Below are positions 41,985 through 51,280 of a stretch of 64,000 nucleotides of DNA, in pieces. The DNA is taken from positions 117,158-181,157 of the forward strand of contig NZ_AAVU01000008.1 in assembly GCF_000169095.1 (NCBI RefSeq). The letters are read 5' to 3'. Position numbers and translations under genes: made by a program. Position 1 is the stretch's first letter, and every line of letters starts with the position of its first letter. The DNA comes from Lyngbya sp. PCC 8106 (GTDB lineage: Bacteria > Cyanobacteriota > Cyanobacteriia > Cyanobacteriales > Microcoleaceae). Under the pieces are notes generated by a model. The model was given only the letters and a program-made list of their open reading frames with translations. It was not told the DNA's origin and ran no database searches.

Positions 41985-43490
41985 TTAAAATCGACTACGC
42001 CAATTAACCGCCTGTTGATGAATAATTTGACGTTCATTTTCCGACATTTTATCGAGATGACGAAGAACCAAATTCATCCGCCCTTGAGACTTGAGTTTTT
42101 CCCGATGTCTATCGAGAAAATCCCAGTAAAAAACATTAAAAGGACAAGCTTTTTCTCCCGTCCGATGTCTAGGATTATAAACACAACCTTTGCAATAATC
42201 ACTCATTTTATTAATATAATTTGCTGAAGCTGCATAGGGTTTAGAAGCCAAAATTCCGCCATCGGCAAATAACCCCATCCCAATCACATTGGTTTGCATA
42301 ACCCAATCATAAGCATCAATAAAAACCGCATGAAACCAGTTTTCAACCTCTTGAGGGGAAAGACCAGTAATTAAAGCAAAATTACTTAACACCATTAACC
42401 GTTGAATATGATGAGCATATCCTGTAGTTTCCACCTGAGACAACACCTGAGATAAACAGTTCATATCTGTCTGTTCAGCATCCCAAAAAAACTCCGGTAA
42501 AGGTTGAGTATGGTTAAACCAATTGCGTTGGGAATAATCAGCATCCATTAATTGATAAATACCCTGCATATATTCTCGCCAACCTAGAACCTGACGAATA
42601 AATCCTTCGACACAATTTAGGGGTAAATTTTGCTGATAATAAGCATTTTCTGCGGCTTGAATCACTTCTAGCGGATGCAATAAACCCAAATTCAAATAAG
42701 GAGACAATAAAGCGTGCCACAAGGTTTGTTCACCAGTAAGCATCGCATCTTGATAAGTCCCAAAATTAGGCAAACGTTCCTGAATAAAAGATTGCAAAAC
42801 CTGAAGTGCTTGTTGACGAGTAACAGCCCAAGCAAACGGCTCTATTTTCCCGTATAATGGAAGTGAAAGTTGGTTAACCTGTTCAATCGTTGCCTGAGTT
42901 ATTTCATCGGGTTCAAACCAAAGTGGATGAGGAGGATTGAACTTTCCTTTGGGCGGTTTACGGTTTTCTGAATCAAAGTTCCAGCGATTACCAATTGGTT
43001 GTTTATCCTCCATCAAAATATTGAATCGTTTGCGGCTTTCTCGATAAAAGTCTTCCATTAATAAACGTTTACGACCCTTTGACCACTGCTTAAACTCGTC
43101 TATCCTCCAAAGAAAATGGTTGTTTTCTAACCAATCGATTCGACAAGATAAGTTTAAATTTTGAATAAATTCCTGAAAAGGTCGATCATTGGGAATCATC
43201 ACTCGCAACTGAGTAATTTGATGATCTTTAATCCATTTTTTGAGAGGAACATCCACAGATTTTTCTGTAATAATATAAGTCACAGACCAACCTGCCTCTC
43301 GCAATTCCTCCGCAAAATGTCGCATTGCTGACCAAACCAACACCAATTTTTGGCGATGATAAGGTCTAACTCGCACAAATTCTAGAGATTCAATCAAAAT
43401 AATCGGTGTCTCAAAATCAGAGTCAACACTTTTTAATCCAGCTTGTTGACTCCAAAGCTGATCTCCTAAAATCCAAATTCCTACTGTCAT
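41985..43490 (-). CDS. Cryptochrome/photolyase family protein, FeS-BCP (PhrB-like) type
   Basis: This 501-aa protein of the deoxyribodipyrimidine photolyase-related group starts MTVGIWILGDQLWSQQAGLK. It has FAD-binding helices (GFIRQVLGWREYMQGIYQLM, HHIQRLMVLSNFALITG, WFHAVFIDAYDWVM). The C-terminal cysteines CKGCVYNPRHRTGEKACPFN, with an upstream Cys in NCVEGFIRQ, match the four ligands of the 4Fe-4S cluster in bacterial (6-4) photolyases such as Agrobacterium PhrB. Blue-light repair of (6-4) lesions is the known activity. ATG 43490 (AGGA upstream) is preferred to an in-frame TTG at 43541. Confidence 0.92.
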   Translation of the reverse strand: MTVGIWILGDQLWSQQAGLKSVDSDFETPIILIESLEFVRVRPYHRQKLVLVWSAMRHFAEELREAGWSVTYIITEKSVDVPLKKWIKDHQITQLRVMIPNDRPFQEFIQNLNLSCRIDWLENNHFLWRIDEFKQWSKGRKRLLMEDFYRESRKRFNILMEDKQPIGNRWNFDSENRKPPKGKFNPPHPLWFEPDEITQATIEQVNQLSLPLYGKIEPFAWAVTRQQALQVLQSFIQERLPNFGTYQDAMLTGEQTLWHALLSPYLNLGLLHPLEVIQAAENAYYQQNLPLNCVEGFIRQVLGWREYMQGIYQLMDADYSQRNWFNHTQPLPEFFWDAEQTDMNCLSQVLSQVETTGYAHHIQRLMVLSNFALITGLSPQEVENWFHAVFIDAYDWVMQTNVIGMGLFADGGILASKPYAASANYINKMSDYCKGCVYNPRHRTGEKACPFNVFYWDFLDRHREKLKSQGRMNLVLRHLDKMSENERQIIHQQAVNWRSRF

Positions 43491-43541
43491 GCAACTAATT
43501 TCCTGAAAATTTAGAGTCAGAATATAAAAGATTTTAAACAA

Positions 43542-43957
43542 ATATTTCTATCTTGTCATTACCCTATCCCCAAACTCTCTCTAAAATTTAGGAAATTATT
43601 AGGAATAAAAATCATAGACTTGGTTACCAAAGAAGATCAGAAAATCTTTTTGATTGCCGGGATAAATTATACCCAATTCACAGTATTTGATCACAACTAA
43701 TATATAGGGAGGATGCAATTGAGGTTAATAAGGGTTACGATATAAAGAGAAAGCTGAAAGATCACTTATCATAGAATTAGAACCTATAATCTCACCGGAT
43801 CAGGTTTGCAATCTCACCGCAAAGTCAGTTTACTCCCTAGCCTAACCACTCAACCTTTCAATTCACATCTCCCTTTTTCTAACTCTAGTCCTCGTTGAAT
43901 TTAGGTCAAGCTATTGGCCGATCATGCACCTTCAGTTCAAACAGTTTAGAACAGACC
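43542..43957. other. Divergent intergenic region before the Cache kinase
   Basis: About 400 bp lie between the photolyase-like and Cache histidine kinase genes and must contain both promoters. CTCACCG occurs twice near 43792 and 43815. Nothing else stands out. Confidence 0.45.
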
Positions 43958-45937
43958 ATGGCTAAACTCGGTCAATCCTCATTTCGTCGAATACTTCTGT
44001 CTCGGATTTTACTGCTAAGTGTTCCGGTTCTCCTGGTCGGAGAATATGTCACTTATCGGAAGGCGAGATCAGGTCTACTCGAAACTGCTCGTCTCAATTT
44101 AACTGAAAGTGCAGTTGAGATGGCACAAGACATTAACGACTGGGTAAAATCACTCCAGTCTAATCTAATTTTAGCAACAGAAAGCACAATATTACAATCA
44201 GAACAGTCCAAAGATTATCAACAATTTATCAAAGAACTAGAACAACAACTTCCGACTCAAGTTAACTGTCTACAATTGGTGAATATTCAAACCAATCAGA
44301 TTCAAGCCAGTAGTTGTGGAAATGAAGTGATTATTGAAATTCCTCCGAACCTATGGGCTGAGAAAAAACCTCAAGATAAGATCTTAACCTTGACGAGTGT
44401 TTATATCCAAAACAGAGTATTTAGCTCTCAATTTTCCCCCCTGACAAGACTTGAAAATTCAGTCTCTGTCCCTCCCTGGAGAAATAAAATACAGCTTGTT
44501 TTTATGGCTCCTGTTTATGTAACAGAATCCCAAAACTTCAATCAACTAAAATACGTTTTAATCTTAGAATCCTCTTTACCCTTATCCTCTAAAGACAGAC
44601 CCAAATCCTTAACAGGTTTTACGGTCGTTCTTGATGAAGTTGGTCGAATTATTGCTCATCCTGAACCGGAAAGAGTCGGAGTTAACATCAATGAGGAAAC
44701 TGATGGCCCCCGTCTTCAAAAAATCATTGATAGTGCATTATCTGGAGAGAAAGATTTTGTACATCTTTTCTTCTTTGATCAACAGGGGAATGAATTACTC
44801 GCTGGGTATGATGCAGTTTCAAGTCCAATTTCTCAGGACAAAGAAAGTCAATGGGTGATTTTAGCAGTCACCAGTTTAGATGATGCACTCTCAGGTTTAA
44901 AAGAAATCAACTCTGTTTTATTTTATTTAACAATTAGTTTAATTGCAGCCAGTATAATTGCAGCACTTTATTTGTCTCGGGATTTAGCTCGCCCACTTGA
45001 ACGATTGAGAGATTATGCTTTAACCATTAATAGCCTAGAATCACCTAGACCTATTCCTCAAAACTTAAAAATCCGAGAATTTATCCAACTCGGACAAGCC
45101 ATTAGTATTATGGTTGAACGGCTACAATCAAGAGCATCTGCACTAGAACTCGCTACTAAAGAAGCTCAAATCGCCAATCAACTCAAAGATGAATTTTTAC
45201 GAATTATCTCTCACGAACTGAGAACCCCACTCAACGGTATTATTAATTCTCTCCAATTTCTCCGAGATGATTTGTGTGATACTCCAAAAGAAGAACAAGA
45301 ATATTTAGACATGGCGAATAAATCAGCTTTGCATCTTTATAGTATTGTGAATGATATTTTAGATATTGCTCTCATTCAAGAAGGACAACTCTCTATTACT
45401 CAAAAACCTGTAGACTTAGTTAAAATCATTCGAGAAGCAATCGCCACTCAAAGCTTAGAAGTTCATCAAAAAGGTTTATCTTTAAAACTACATCTTCAAG
45501 ACCCGATCAAAGTCTGGGCTGACCCAGATAAACTGAAACAGGTTTTGCTCAATATTTTAAGTAATGCCGTTAAATTTACAAAAAAAGGTCGGATTATAAT
45601 CACCGCTGAAGTTCTTCCCATTGTACAATGTGATCGAATATCCTATGAATCCTGTGAGGAGAAATTTCAAGCTGTTATTGTCGTCCAAGATACCGGAATT
45701 GGTATAGCGGTAGAAAAACAGGATAAACTCTTTCAACCCTTCGCTGTTGTTGATGGTTCAACCACTCGTGAGTTTGGTGGTATTGGCTTAGGATTAAGTA
45801 TTTCCCAAAGTTTAATGACCATGATGGGCGGTTCCATTGAACTGTATAGCAAAGGCGAAAATCAAGGAACCACAGTTACTCTGTGCATACCCGTCGCCCT
45901 ATCCTCTTCTGAGACTAAGTTGTTTTCCAACCTGTGA
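43958..45937 (+). CDS. Membrane sensor histidine kinase with Cache domain
   Basis: This 659-aa protein has TM helix 1 (about 12-32, ILLSRILLLSVPVLLVGEYV), an extracytoplasmic Cache-type sensor (about 35-320; LTGFTVVLDEVGRIIAHPEP), TM helix 2 (about 325-345, FYLTISLIAASIIAALYLS), HAMP (RDLARPLERLRDYALTIN), then HisKA with His419 in RIISHELRTPLNGI. The HATPase has N-box NILSNAVKFTKKG, G1 VVQDTGIGIA and G2 GGIGLGLSISQSL. It has no receiver domain and no regulator gene follows, so the partner is encoded elsewhere. ATG 43958 is used; an in-frame TTG at 43895 would add 21 residues. Confidence 0.92.
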   Translation: MAKLGQSSFRRILLSRILLLSVPVLLVGEYVTYRKARSGLLETARLNLTESAVEMAQDINDWVKSLQSNLILATESTILQSEQSKDYQQFIKELEQQLPTQVNCLQLVNIQTNQIQASSCGNEVIIEIPPNLWAEKKPQDKILTLTSVYIQNRVFSSQFSPLTRLENSVSVPPWRNKIQLVFMAPVYVTESQNFNQLKYVLILESSLPLSSKDRPKSLTGFTVVLDEVGRIIAHPEPERVGVNINEETDGPRLQKIIDSALSGEKDFVHLFFFDQQGNELLAGYDAVSSPISQDKESQWVILAVTSLDDALSGLKEINSVLFYLTISLIAASIIAALYLSRDLARPLERLRDYALTINSLESPRPIPQNLKIREFIQLGQAISIMVERLQSRASALELATKEAQIANQLKDEFLRIISHELRTPLNGIINSLQFLRDDLCDTPKEEQEYLDMANKSALHLYSIVNDILDIALIQEGQLSITQKPVDLVKIIREAIATQSLEVHQKGLSLKLHLQDPIKVWADPDKLKQVLLNILSNAVKFTKKGRIIITAEVLPIVQCDRISYESCEEKFQAVIVVQDTGIGIAVEKQDKLFQPFAVVDGSTTREFGGIGLGLSISQSLMTMMGGSIELYSKGENQGTTVTLCIPVALSSSETKLFSNL

Positions 45938-46002
45938 TGCAATTTCTCAGATTAATCGGGAATAGGGGAGAGACAAGGCAGAAGTAAAGCCTGACAATGT
46001 GT

Positions 46003-46008
46003 TATAAT
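46003..46008 (+). promoter_or_regulatory. -10 box TATAAT of the tRNA-Thr gene
   Basis: A perfect TATAAT ends 10 bp before the tRNA-Thr 5' end, at the right distance for transcription starting just upstream. A matching -35 box is not clear. Confidence 0.6.
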
Positions 46009-46018
46009 TATTAATTGT

Positions 46019-46090
46019 GCCGATGTGGCTCAGTGGTAGAGCGGCGCACTCGTAATGCGTAGGCCAGGGGTTCAAATCCCCTCATCGGCT
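46019..46090 (+). tRNA. tRNA-Thr (anticodon CGT)
   Basis: The 72-nt cloverleaf has acceptor stem GCCGATG / CATCGGC (7 bp), D-arm GCTCAGTGGTAGAGC, anticodon arm GCGCA-CTCGTAA-TGCGT with anticodon CGT (reads ACG), and T-arm AGGGG-TTCAAAT-CCCCT. CCA is not encoded. Confidence 0.97.
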
Positions 46091-46240
46091 TCTTTTGAAA
46101 ACTGAGTTGTACTAGAAAATAACTTTTATGCCGCTAATGGTTTCAGAAGTGACCTGTCTAGAACTTGTCATCAAATGCAATCTCGATCAAAGTTAGAGAC
46201 TGACAACGAAATAGATCAAGGGATAGAGATAAAAGTTGAA

Positions 46241-46314
46241 CGGGTGTGGCAGGACTCGAACCTGCGACTCGCTGCTTAGAAGGCAGCTACTCTATCCACC
46301 TGAGTTACACACCC
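46241..46314 (-). tRNA. tRNA-Arg (anticodon TCT)
   Basis: Read on the minus strand: acceptor GGGTGTG / CACACCC, D-arm with AACTCAGGTGGATAGAGT, anticodon arm GCTGC-CTTCTAA-GCAGC with anticodon TCT (reads AGA), T-arm GCAGG-TTCGAGT-CCTGC, discriminator G. CCA is not encoded. It faces the tRNA-Thr gene across 150 bp. Confidence 0.97.
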
Positions 46315-46575
46315 AAGATGACAATCGTTGAGATTTATTATAGCTTACCCGAGTCAAATCTAAAATTTTCTGTTCAATTGAGGTGACTCAATTCCCCATG
46401 AGTCGTAACGAATCATGAACTTGCTTCCCTCAAACAGACGAAGATGGGTGCTTGACTCGTGTTATTCTGAGAGTGAGCTGGAATCCCCCTAATTATGCTT
46501 CTCGTCGGAGGTCAGTGTTAGAGACTAAAATGACAGACACAGCCTCCAGCTCTAACAGGAGTAGGTCTGAGTGTC

Positions 46576-47247
46576 ATGTTTATTCTGAAACGGCAGGATG
46601 TTGAAATTCAAACCATTCAACACCCAAATCGGGATCAGCAGATTCCAATTTTGAATTATCAGGGACAGAGTTTTCGCCTTATGAAAGTGTTTACCTCCCA
46701 GCAAGCTGATGAGGCGAGAGCCTTTTGGCGAGATCTGACGGATAACCGAGGCAAAGCTTGTGTATTGCTTGAAGAACCGGATCGATATAGTGTTTGGGGG
46801 AAAGTTCGCCCGGATCAATTGGTTAGCGATGCTGTCAGTACGAGCAATAGTAAACATTATGCACTCGTACAAGCGTGTTTGCTGGTTTTGCAAGCGGTTT
46901 ATTTCGATGTGGAAGACTTATTAGGTTCTCGACAAGCTGGCTCTTTTGAAAAAGATTTAGCTCAAATTTTTCACAAAGCGAAACTTCCACAGATGGAAAC
47001 TCAAGAGGCCGTGAAAACCTTGCTAACAAGAGATCCCCTTGACGAGCTTCAGGTTCCCCCGTGGCAGGAACATCATCTCAACACTTTATTAGAAGAACTC
47101 TATCAACTTGCTAAACAATATTTTGGCAATACCAGCTTTGCAGAGGGAATGAATGAAGTGTTAGAAGAAATGAGTACCGAAGATCGCACTCACTTTATTG
47201 GTTGGCTCAATCAATCTTCTCTAGGTCAGCTGTGGACAATAGGTTAA
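46576..47247 (+). CDS. Conserved cyanobacterial protein (Npun_F0813-type), function unknown
   Basis: This 223-aa soluble protein starts MFILKRQDVEIQTIQHPNRD and has FRLMKVFTSQQADEARAFWR, LLEEPDRYSVWGKVRPDQL and, in the second half, a helical acidic region (HHLNTLLEELYQLAKQYFGN). I recognise it as a protein family found almost only in cyanobacteria, without a known function. No TM helix, signal peptide or catalytic motif. The ATG at 46576 has AGGAG somewhat far (about 14 bp) upstream. It is alone between the tRNA pair and a membrane-protein gene. Confidence 0.75.
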   Translation: MFILKRQDVEIQTIQHPNRDQQIPILNYQGQSFRLMKVFTSQQADEARAFWRDLTDNRGKACVLLEEPDRYSVWGKVRPDQLVSDAVSTSNSKHYALVQACLLVLQAVYFDVEDLLGSRQAGSFEKDLAQIFHKAKLPQMETQEAVKTLLTRDPLDELQVPPWQEHHLNTLLEELYQLAKQYFGNTSFAEGMNEVLEEMSTEDRTHFIGWLNQSSLGQLWTIG

Positions 47248-47386
47248 GGAATGTTGAGAAATTCTCAGTTCTGAGTCTCAGATATGGGACGCTGAATAAT
47301 CGACCCTGCTAAAAAGTTGAACTTGGCAGCTTGTCGGGGGATCAAATCATAGGTTTTCATGTTAAATTGCCTGTTATTTTATCGCT

Positions 47387-48412
47387 ATGAGTAGCACTTC
47401 ACAACAAAAATCGCTGTCGAGATCGTCTATCCTTTCCGCTCAGAATCTCGTCATTTTTGGTATTGTCTGGGCGGTACTTGCACTGCTGTTTTTTCTGCTA
47501 TTTAGTGTCACCCCGGAAGGGGAGGAACTACCATTGTGGTACTCCATTGGCACTTACGTTTTTGAACTCGGTGCTTTTCTGGTGGCAGCATTAGTTTGTT
47601 ACCGCAACTGGCAAAGCCCCCAAATGGTCAGTGGACGCAACGTTTGGCTAGGTTTTGGTTTAGGATGTTTCTTTTATTTCGCTGGTGGTGTACTGTTTGG
47701 CTTTTGGGAATTGGTCTGGCATTTAGATCCAGATGTTTCACTAGCTGATTTATTTTATATCTTCAGTTATGTATTCTTAGGTTGGGGTATGGTTTTAGCC
47801 GTCAGCTCAAAACGGTTGAATTTAGAAATTTGGCAATGGGCAGCCATCTTGGGAGTCGCGGTGGGTGGAACAGCACTCGCTGTTTGGGTCGCTGATCCTT
47901 CCTTCTTTGGGCTACTTGGCTCTGAAGAAACGGTTGTGATCGAACAACAAGTCGCCCCAGAAACGACAGCCACATCAACCACTCCTCCCGTGGCACCTGC
48001 TGTCATGTCTGCCGCAGAAGAAGAAGCAGAAGAAGAAACGACAGCCCCCAGTTGGGTAGTAGATCTTGATCGCACATTAGAGCCACTAGCGACCGGGGTT
48101 AATCTGTTTTACATTATTGGTGATGTTTTTCTGTTAATTTTGGCAACCGCTCTGATTTTGGCGTTTTGGGGTGGACGCTTTTCTCAATCTTGGCGAATGA
48201 TTGCCTTTGCAACCTTCTCACTTTACGTTGCGGATATGTACTTTAAGTGGACAGACTCTCGCGGTCAAGGAGAATACGAAAGTGGTGGATTATTGGAAGT
48301 TTTCTTTGTATTTACTGGAATTTTGTTTGCCATTGGTGCGGTATTAGAATACGATATCTCCACCCGTTCTCGTCAGAGTAGACGGGGAAGACGTGGTAGT
48401 GGTAAAAGCTAA
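47387..48412 (+). CDS. Conserved polytopic membrane protein, cyanobacterial
   Basis: This 341-aa protein has about seven hydrophobic segments: VIFGIVWAVLALLFFLLFSV, YSIGTYVFELGAFLVAALVC, VWLGFGLGCFFYFAGGVLFG, ADLFYIFSYVFLGWGMVLAV, IWQWAAILGVAVGGTALAVW, FYIIGDVFLLILATALILAF and LLEVFFVFTGILFAIGAVLE. A Thr/Ala/Glu-rich soluble loop (about 180-225) lies in the middle, and the basic C-tail is RSRQSRRGRRGSGKS. The fold recalls 7TM sensor-like modules. Function unknown. It precedes the HTH protein gene by 119 bp in the same direction. Confidence 0.78.
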   Translation: MSSTSQQKSLSRSSILSAQNLVIFGIVWAVLALLFFLLFSVTPEGEELPLWYSIGTYVFELGAFLVAALVCYRNWQSPQMVSGRNVWLGFGLGCFFYFAGGVLFGFWELVWHLDPDVSLADLFYIFSYVFLGWGMVLAVSSKRLNLEIWQWAAILGVAVGGTALAVWVADPSFFGLLGSEETVVIEQQVAPETTATSTTPPVAPAVMSAAEEEAEEETTAPSWVVDLDRTLEPLATGVNLFYIIGDVFLLILATALILAFWGGRFSQSWRMIAFATFSLYVADMYFKWTDSRGQGEYESGGLLEVFFVFTGILFAIGAVLEYDISTRSRQSRRGRRGSGKS

Positions 48413-48425
48413 AATGGAGGGAACA

Positions 48426-48477
48426 GGTGAGCGACTCATTCGGAACTCATAAGCTCAGTTTTCCCGGAACGCTCACC
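48426..48477. terminator. Perfect 8-bp inverted repeat GGTGAGCG / CGCTCACC
   Basis: Arms at 48426-48433 and 48470-48477 enclose a 36-base loop that itself contains CTCATTCGG / AACTCATAAG. It starts 13 bp after the membrane protein stop. There is no T-tract, so termination is uncertain. Confidence 0.4.
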
Positions 48478-48531
48478 CCCTCAACAATCACTTTTTGATT
48501 CTCTATCTCAGATCTCAAACCCCAAAATAGA

Positions 48532-49488
48532 ATGTCATCCTCCAAATTATCTGACGCTGAAAAACAGGAAATTGTTAAGTTGTATCAACAGATGCCAGAG
48601 GAGACAACTATTACTCTGGCTGACCGTTATGGCGTAAGCAGTTCAACCGTCAGACGTGTTCTTCAAAGTGCTATCCCCAAGGATACTTATGAGACACTGA
48701 CTCAACAAAAACAACGCCTACATCGAACAGGTAAACGTTCAACCCGCAATGCTGAGGAACCAGAGGAAAGCCCCTTAACCTCAATGATTGAACAAGAGTC
48801 TCAAGAACAATTTGAAGAACAATTTGAGGAAGTATCGCCGGGATCTGATTCTTCTCCGACTATTAAACGACGACGTAAACGGTCTTCTGCAATTGAAAAC
48901 GAGATTCAATCGTTAGACTCTCCAGCCAGTTCCTCGCCCATTCCCAAACCCATTATTAAATCAGGGGATGAAGAATCTAACTCTTCTCCTCAACCTAATA
49001 CAGCGACTAACATTGACCTCATTGCTGAAGACTTTTTGCAGGAAGAATTCAGTGAATTTGAACAGGAGGAGGATGACGATGATGATGATGATGATGATTA
49101 TATTATTGAAGAAGATTCCGATGATGGGGAAGAACCAGAAAAGTTCTTTTCTTCTTCTTTTTCGATGGGCGGATCAAGTCAAGTTAAAATCTTACCCTTG
49201 ACAGAAGCAGAACTCCCAAAAACCTGCTATCTTGTGATTGATCGGGCTGCAGAATTGGTTGCTAAACCGTTAAAAGCTTTTAGTGAGTTAGGGCAGATTC
49301 CCGCAGATGAAGTTCACGAAAAAACGTTACCTGTGTTTGATAATCATCGAGTTGCCAGTCGGTTTTCTGCCCGAAATCAACGGGTGTTTAAAGTTCCCGA
49401 CACTCGCCTGCTGCAAAAAGCTGCACCTTGTTTACAAGCGAAGGGAATTACTCGACTCTTAATTGATGGTCAAGTTTATCGATTTTAA
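48532..49488 (+). CDS. HTH protein with acidic linker and conserved C-terminal domain
   Basis: This 318-aa protein has an N-terminal helix-turn-helix (about 5-50; LSDAEKQEIVKLYQQMPEET, ITLADRYGVSSSTVRRVLQS) resembling the transposase/Hin-like HTH class. A long disordered middle (about 60-215) is rich in Glu, Ser and a run of Asp encoded by a GAT microsatellite, with a basic patch IKRRRKRSS. A conserved C-terminal domain follows (about 220-318; CYLVIDRAAELVAKPLKAFS, ALSD-like turns, ending GITRLLIDGQVYRF). Not part of a transposon here. A DNA-binding regulator is inferred; target unknown. Confidence 0.72.
   Translation: MSSSKLSDAEKQEIVKLYQQMPEETTITLADRYGVSSSTVRRVLQSAIPKDTYETLTQQKQRLHRTGKRSTRNAEEPEESPLTSMIEQESQEQFEEQFEEVSPGSDSSPTIKRRRKRSSAIENEIQSLDSPASSSPIPKPIIKSGDEESNSSPQPNTATNIDLIAEDFLQEEFSEFEQEEDDDDDDDDDYIIEEDSDDGEEPEKFFSSSFSMGGSSQVKILPLTEAELPKTCYLVIDRAAELVAKPLKAFSELGQIPADEVHEKTLPVFDNHRVASRFSARNQRVFKVPDTRLLQKAAPCLQAKGITRLLIDGQVYRF
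49070..49100 (+). repeat. GAT/GAC microsatellite encoding poly-Asp
   Basis: About nine GAC/GAT codons in a row (from GAGGATGACGATGATG onward) code an Asp run in the HTH protein. Slippage could change the run length in steps of one residue without a frameshift. Confidence 0.8.
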
Positions 49489-49502
49489 TTTTTAGGAGTA
49501 GG

Positions 49503-49517
49503 GTGGGCATTGCCCAC
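49503..49517. repeat. Dispersed palindromic repeat, copy 1 (GTGGGC-ATT-GCCCAC)
   Basis: GTGGGCATTGCCCACACTAC (49503-49522) is repeated exactly at 51650-51669. It forms a 6-bp hairpin and lies directly after the HTH protein stop, in a convergent spacer, so it may serve as a terminator. Similar motifs are scattered in many cyanobacterial genomes. Confidence 0.75.
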
Positions 49518-49630
49518 ACTACCAAATACAGGCTAAACAAATCTACATTAAAAAGATGCAACGTTTTGCTGAAGCTCAAATGTCTCTTGATCACTCAAAA
49601 AGTTAAATTTTTTCGAGATGCTCATCAAAA

Positions 49631-50605
49631 TTAGCTTCTTCTCGTTTGTTGAAATAAGGACAAAAATACACTATTGCGAATTGAATCTCCCAAAAAACTA
49701 GGGGGATCAAGAATGGGTTTACGTTCCAGGGTTCGACGCCAACGCCACAGGGTTAAACTCATAATCCACGCTCCATCGACAAGGGCTGCATACAGCCATC
49801 CGTAGTTTTTCACGTAGTAACGACGTCGTGCATCAAACCAATATTGGGGGCGACGCTTCGGGGTAATTTTAGTGTCTGTAATCCCCGAACTCTGTCCAAC
49901 TAAATGAACCACCCGACTTTGGGGTTCATACCAACAACTCCAGCCTGCACGTTTGGCTTGTAGACAAAAATCCTCGTCTTCGTAATACAGAAAATACCCT
50001 TCATCGAGTAAACCCGCTTGTTCAAAGACTTCACGCCGTACCATCATACTCGCACCGGGTACCCAGTCTGTCGCACAAGGGGAGTTAGACACCGGAGGCG
50101 CAACCATCCAACGCGCTAACAGTTTTGAGACTAATCCTAATCGCAAGCCCCCCTCAAATTGACTCATCAGGGTTTGAAAGCGAAAAGCCGAACGTTGAGG
50201 AGTTCTATCAGGATATTCTAGGCGACTCCCCACAATTCCCGCTTGAGGATGAGTTTGGAGAAAATCAATTAAGGGTTGCATTGCCCCAGGGCGAACTTCT
50301 GTATCTGGGTTGAGTAACCAAACAAAATCAGGCGGATGAGATGATTGTAAAGCCGGACGAATAGCGGCATTATTCCCAAAAGCATATCCGCCATTTTGAT
50401 TCAGGGCTAAAACAGAAGCCCATTCTCCCCACCCTTCCGCTTGAATTGCAGCTTGAATTTGTTCTGCTGAACCGTCGCCCGAACAGTTATCAACGACGAC
50501 AACCTGAATATTCGAGAGAGATTGAACTTCAGAAATTAGCGATCGCAAACCATTAATCGTCAGTTGAGGTGTGCGATAATTGAGAATGACAACCAGTATA
50601 TTCAT
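49631..50605 (-). CDS. Family 2 glycosyltransferase (rhamnosyltransferase-like)
   Basis: This 324-aa GT-A glycosyltransferase has VVILNYRTPQLTINGLRSL, VVVDNCSGDGSAEQI, LNQNGGYAFGNNAAIR, the DxD-type WLLNPDTEVRPGA, then GASMMVRREVFEQAGLLDEG and FLYYEDEDFCLQAKRAGW (acidic EDED). The C-terminus is basic with RKPILDPPSF. It resembles dTDP-rhamnosyl or similar transferases for surface polysaccharides. It follows the acetyltransferase gene by 26 bp on the same strand, so the two form an operon for glycan assembly (inference). Sugar donor not predictable. Confidence 0.9.
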   Translation of the reverse strand: MNILVVILNYRTPQLTINGLRSLISEVQSLSNIQVVVVDNCSGDGSAEQIQAAIQAEGWGEWASVLALNQNGGYAFGNNAAIRPALQSSHPPDFVWLLNPDTEVRPGAMQPLIDFLQTHPQAGIVGSRLEYPDRTPQRSAFRFQTLMSQFEGGLRLGLVSKLLARWMVAPPVSNSPCATDWVPGASMMVRREVFEQAGLLDEGYFLYYEDEDFCLQAKRAGWSCWYEPQSRVVHLVGQSSGITDTKITPKRRPQYWFDARRRYYVKNYGWLYAALVDGAWIMSLTLWRWRRTLERKPILDPPSFLGDSIRNSVFLSLFQQTRRS

Positions 50606-50631
50606 GCCACAGTTTAAAAGCGATTGTGTAG

Positions 50632-51243
50632 CTACGCAACGGTTTGTAAATCAGAATTTTTGCAGCGAATAATTTTAGAAGGAATACCCACTACTGTCGC
50701 ACCCGCAGGCACATCAGACAGTACCACAGCATTAGCACCAATACAAACATCATCCCCAATGGTTACATCACCCAGAATTTTTGCACCTGCACCAATATTG
50801 ACTCGATTTCCTAGTTTTGGAGCCTCCAAAGGACGGTCTAAATAGCGATTTCCAATGGTTACACCTTGACGAATAATGCAGTCATCCCCAATTTTACTAT
50901 AACCATGAATCACAATCGCGCTTTGATGTTCAATAATCACACGCTGTCCGAGTTCTACAGTGTAGGGTAATTCAATCCCATAAACATTACGAACATGGCG
51001 AAATAAAGAGCGATAAAGAATGCTCAATGGCGCTCGTAACAGCTTTGATTTAATCTTCATTCTCCACATCCCAAACCTCGCCACAGCGACCGCTCGAAAT
51101 CCGGGTTTTGTCAAATCTCCTTCGTGAACCTCCAAATCTTCGCGAATTTGTTGCCAAAATCCTAGATTTTTAGAAGAAGTATAGTCAACCTCAGAACAAT
51201 CGGAATTGAAGTGAGAATTTAACGGCTGTGATTGCATGATCAT
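50632..51243 (-). CDS. Serine acetyltransferase-like hexapeptide acyltransferase
   Basis: This 203-aa left-handed beta-helix acyltransferase has an N-terminal helical part (FWQQIREDLEVHEGDLTKPG) and hexapeptide repeats (VIIEHQSAIVIHGYSKIGDD, CIIRQGVTIGN, VNIGAGAKILGDVTIGDDVC, IGANAVVLSDVPAGATVVGI). It resembles CysE and colanic acid-type acetyltransferases; the catalytic His is likely in IIEHQSAIVIHG. Coupling to a glycosyltransferase 26 bp downstream argues for polysaccharide acetylation rather than cysteine synthesis, although the sulfate-uptake operon upstream on the same strand leaves a CysE role possible. Confidence 0.85.
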   Translation of the reverse strand: MIMQSQPLNSHFNSDCSEVDYTSSKNLGFWQQIREDLEVHEGDLTKPGFRAVAVARFGMWRMKIKSKLLRAPLSILYRSLFRHVRNVYGIELPYTVELGQRVIIEHQSAIVIHGYSKIGDDCIIRQGVTIGNRYLDRPLEAPKLGNRVNIGAGAKILGDVTIGDDVCIGANAVVLSDVPAGATVVGIPSKIIRCKNSDLQTVA

Positions 51244-51280
51244 TGTTGTTTCTCCTCAAGTGTTAAGAAAGGGAATGAAT

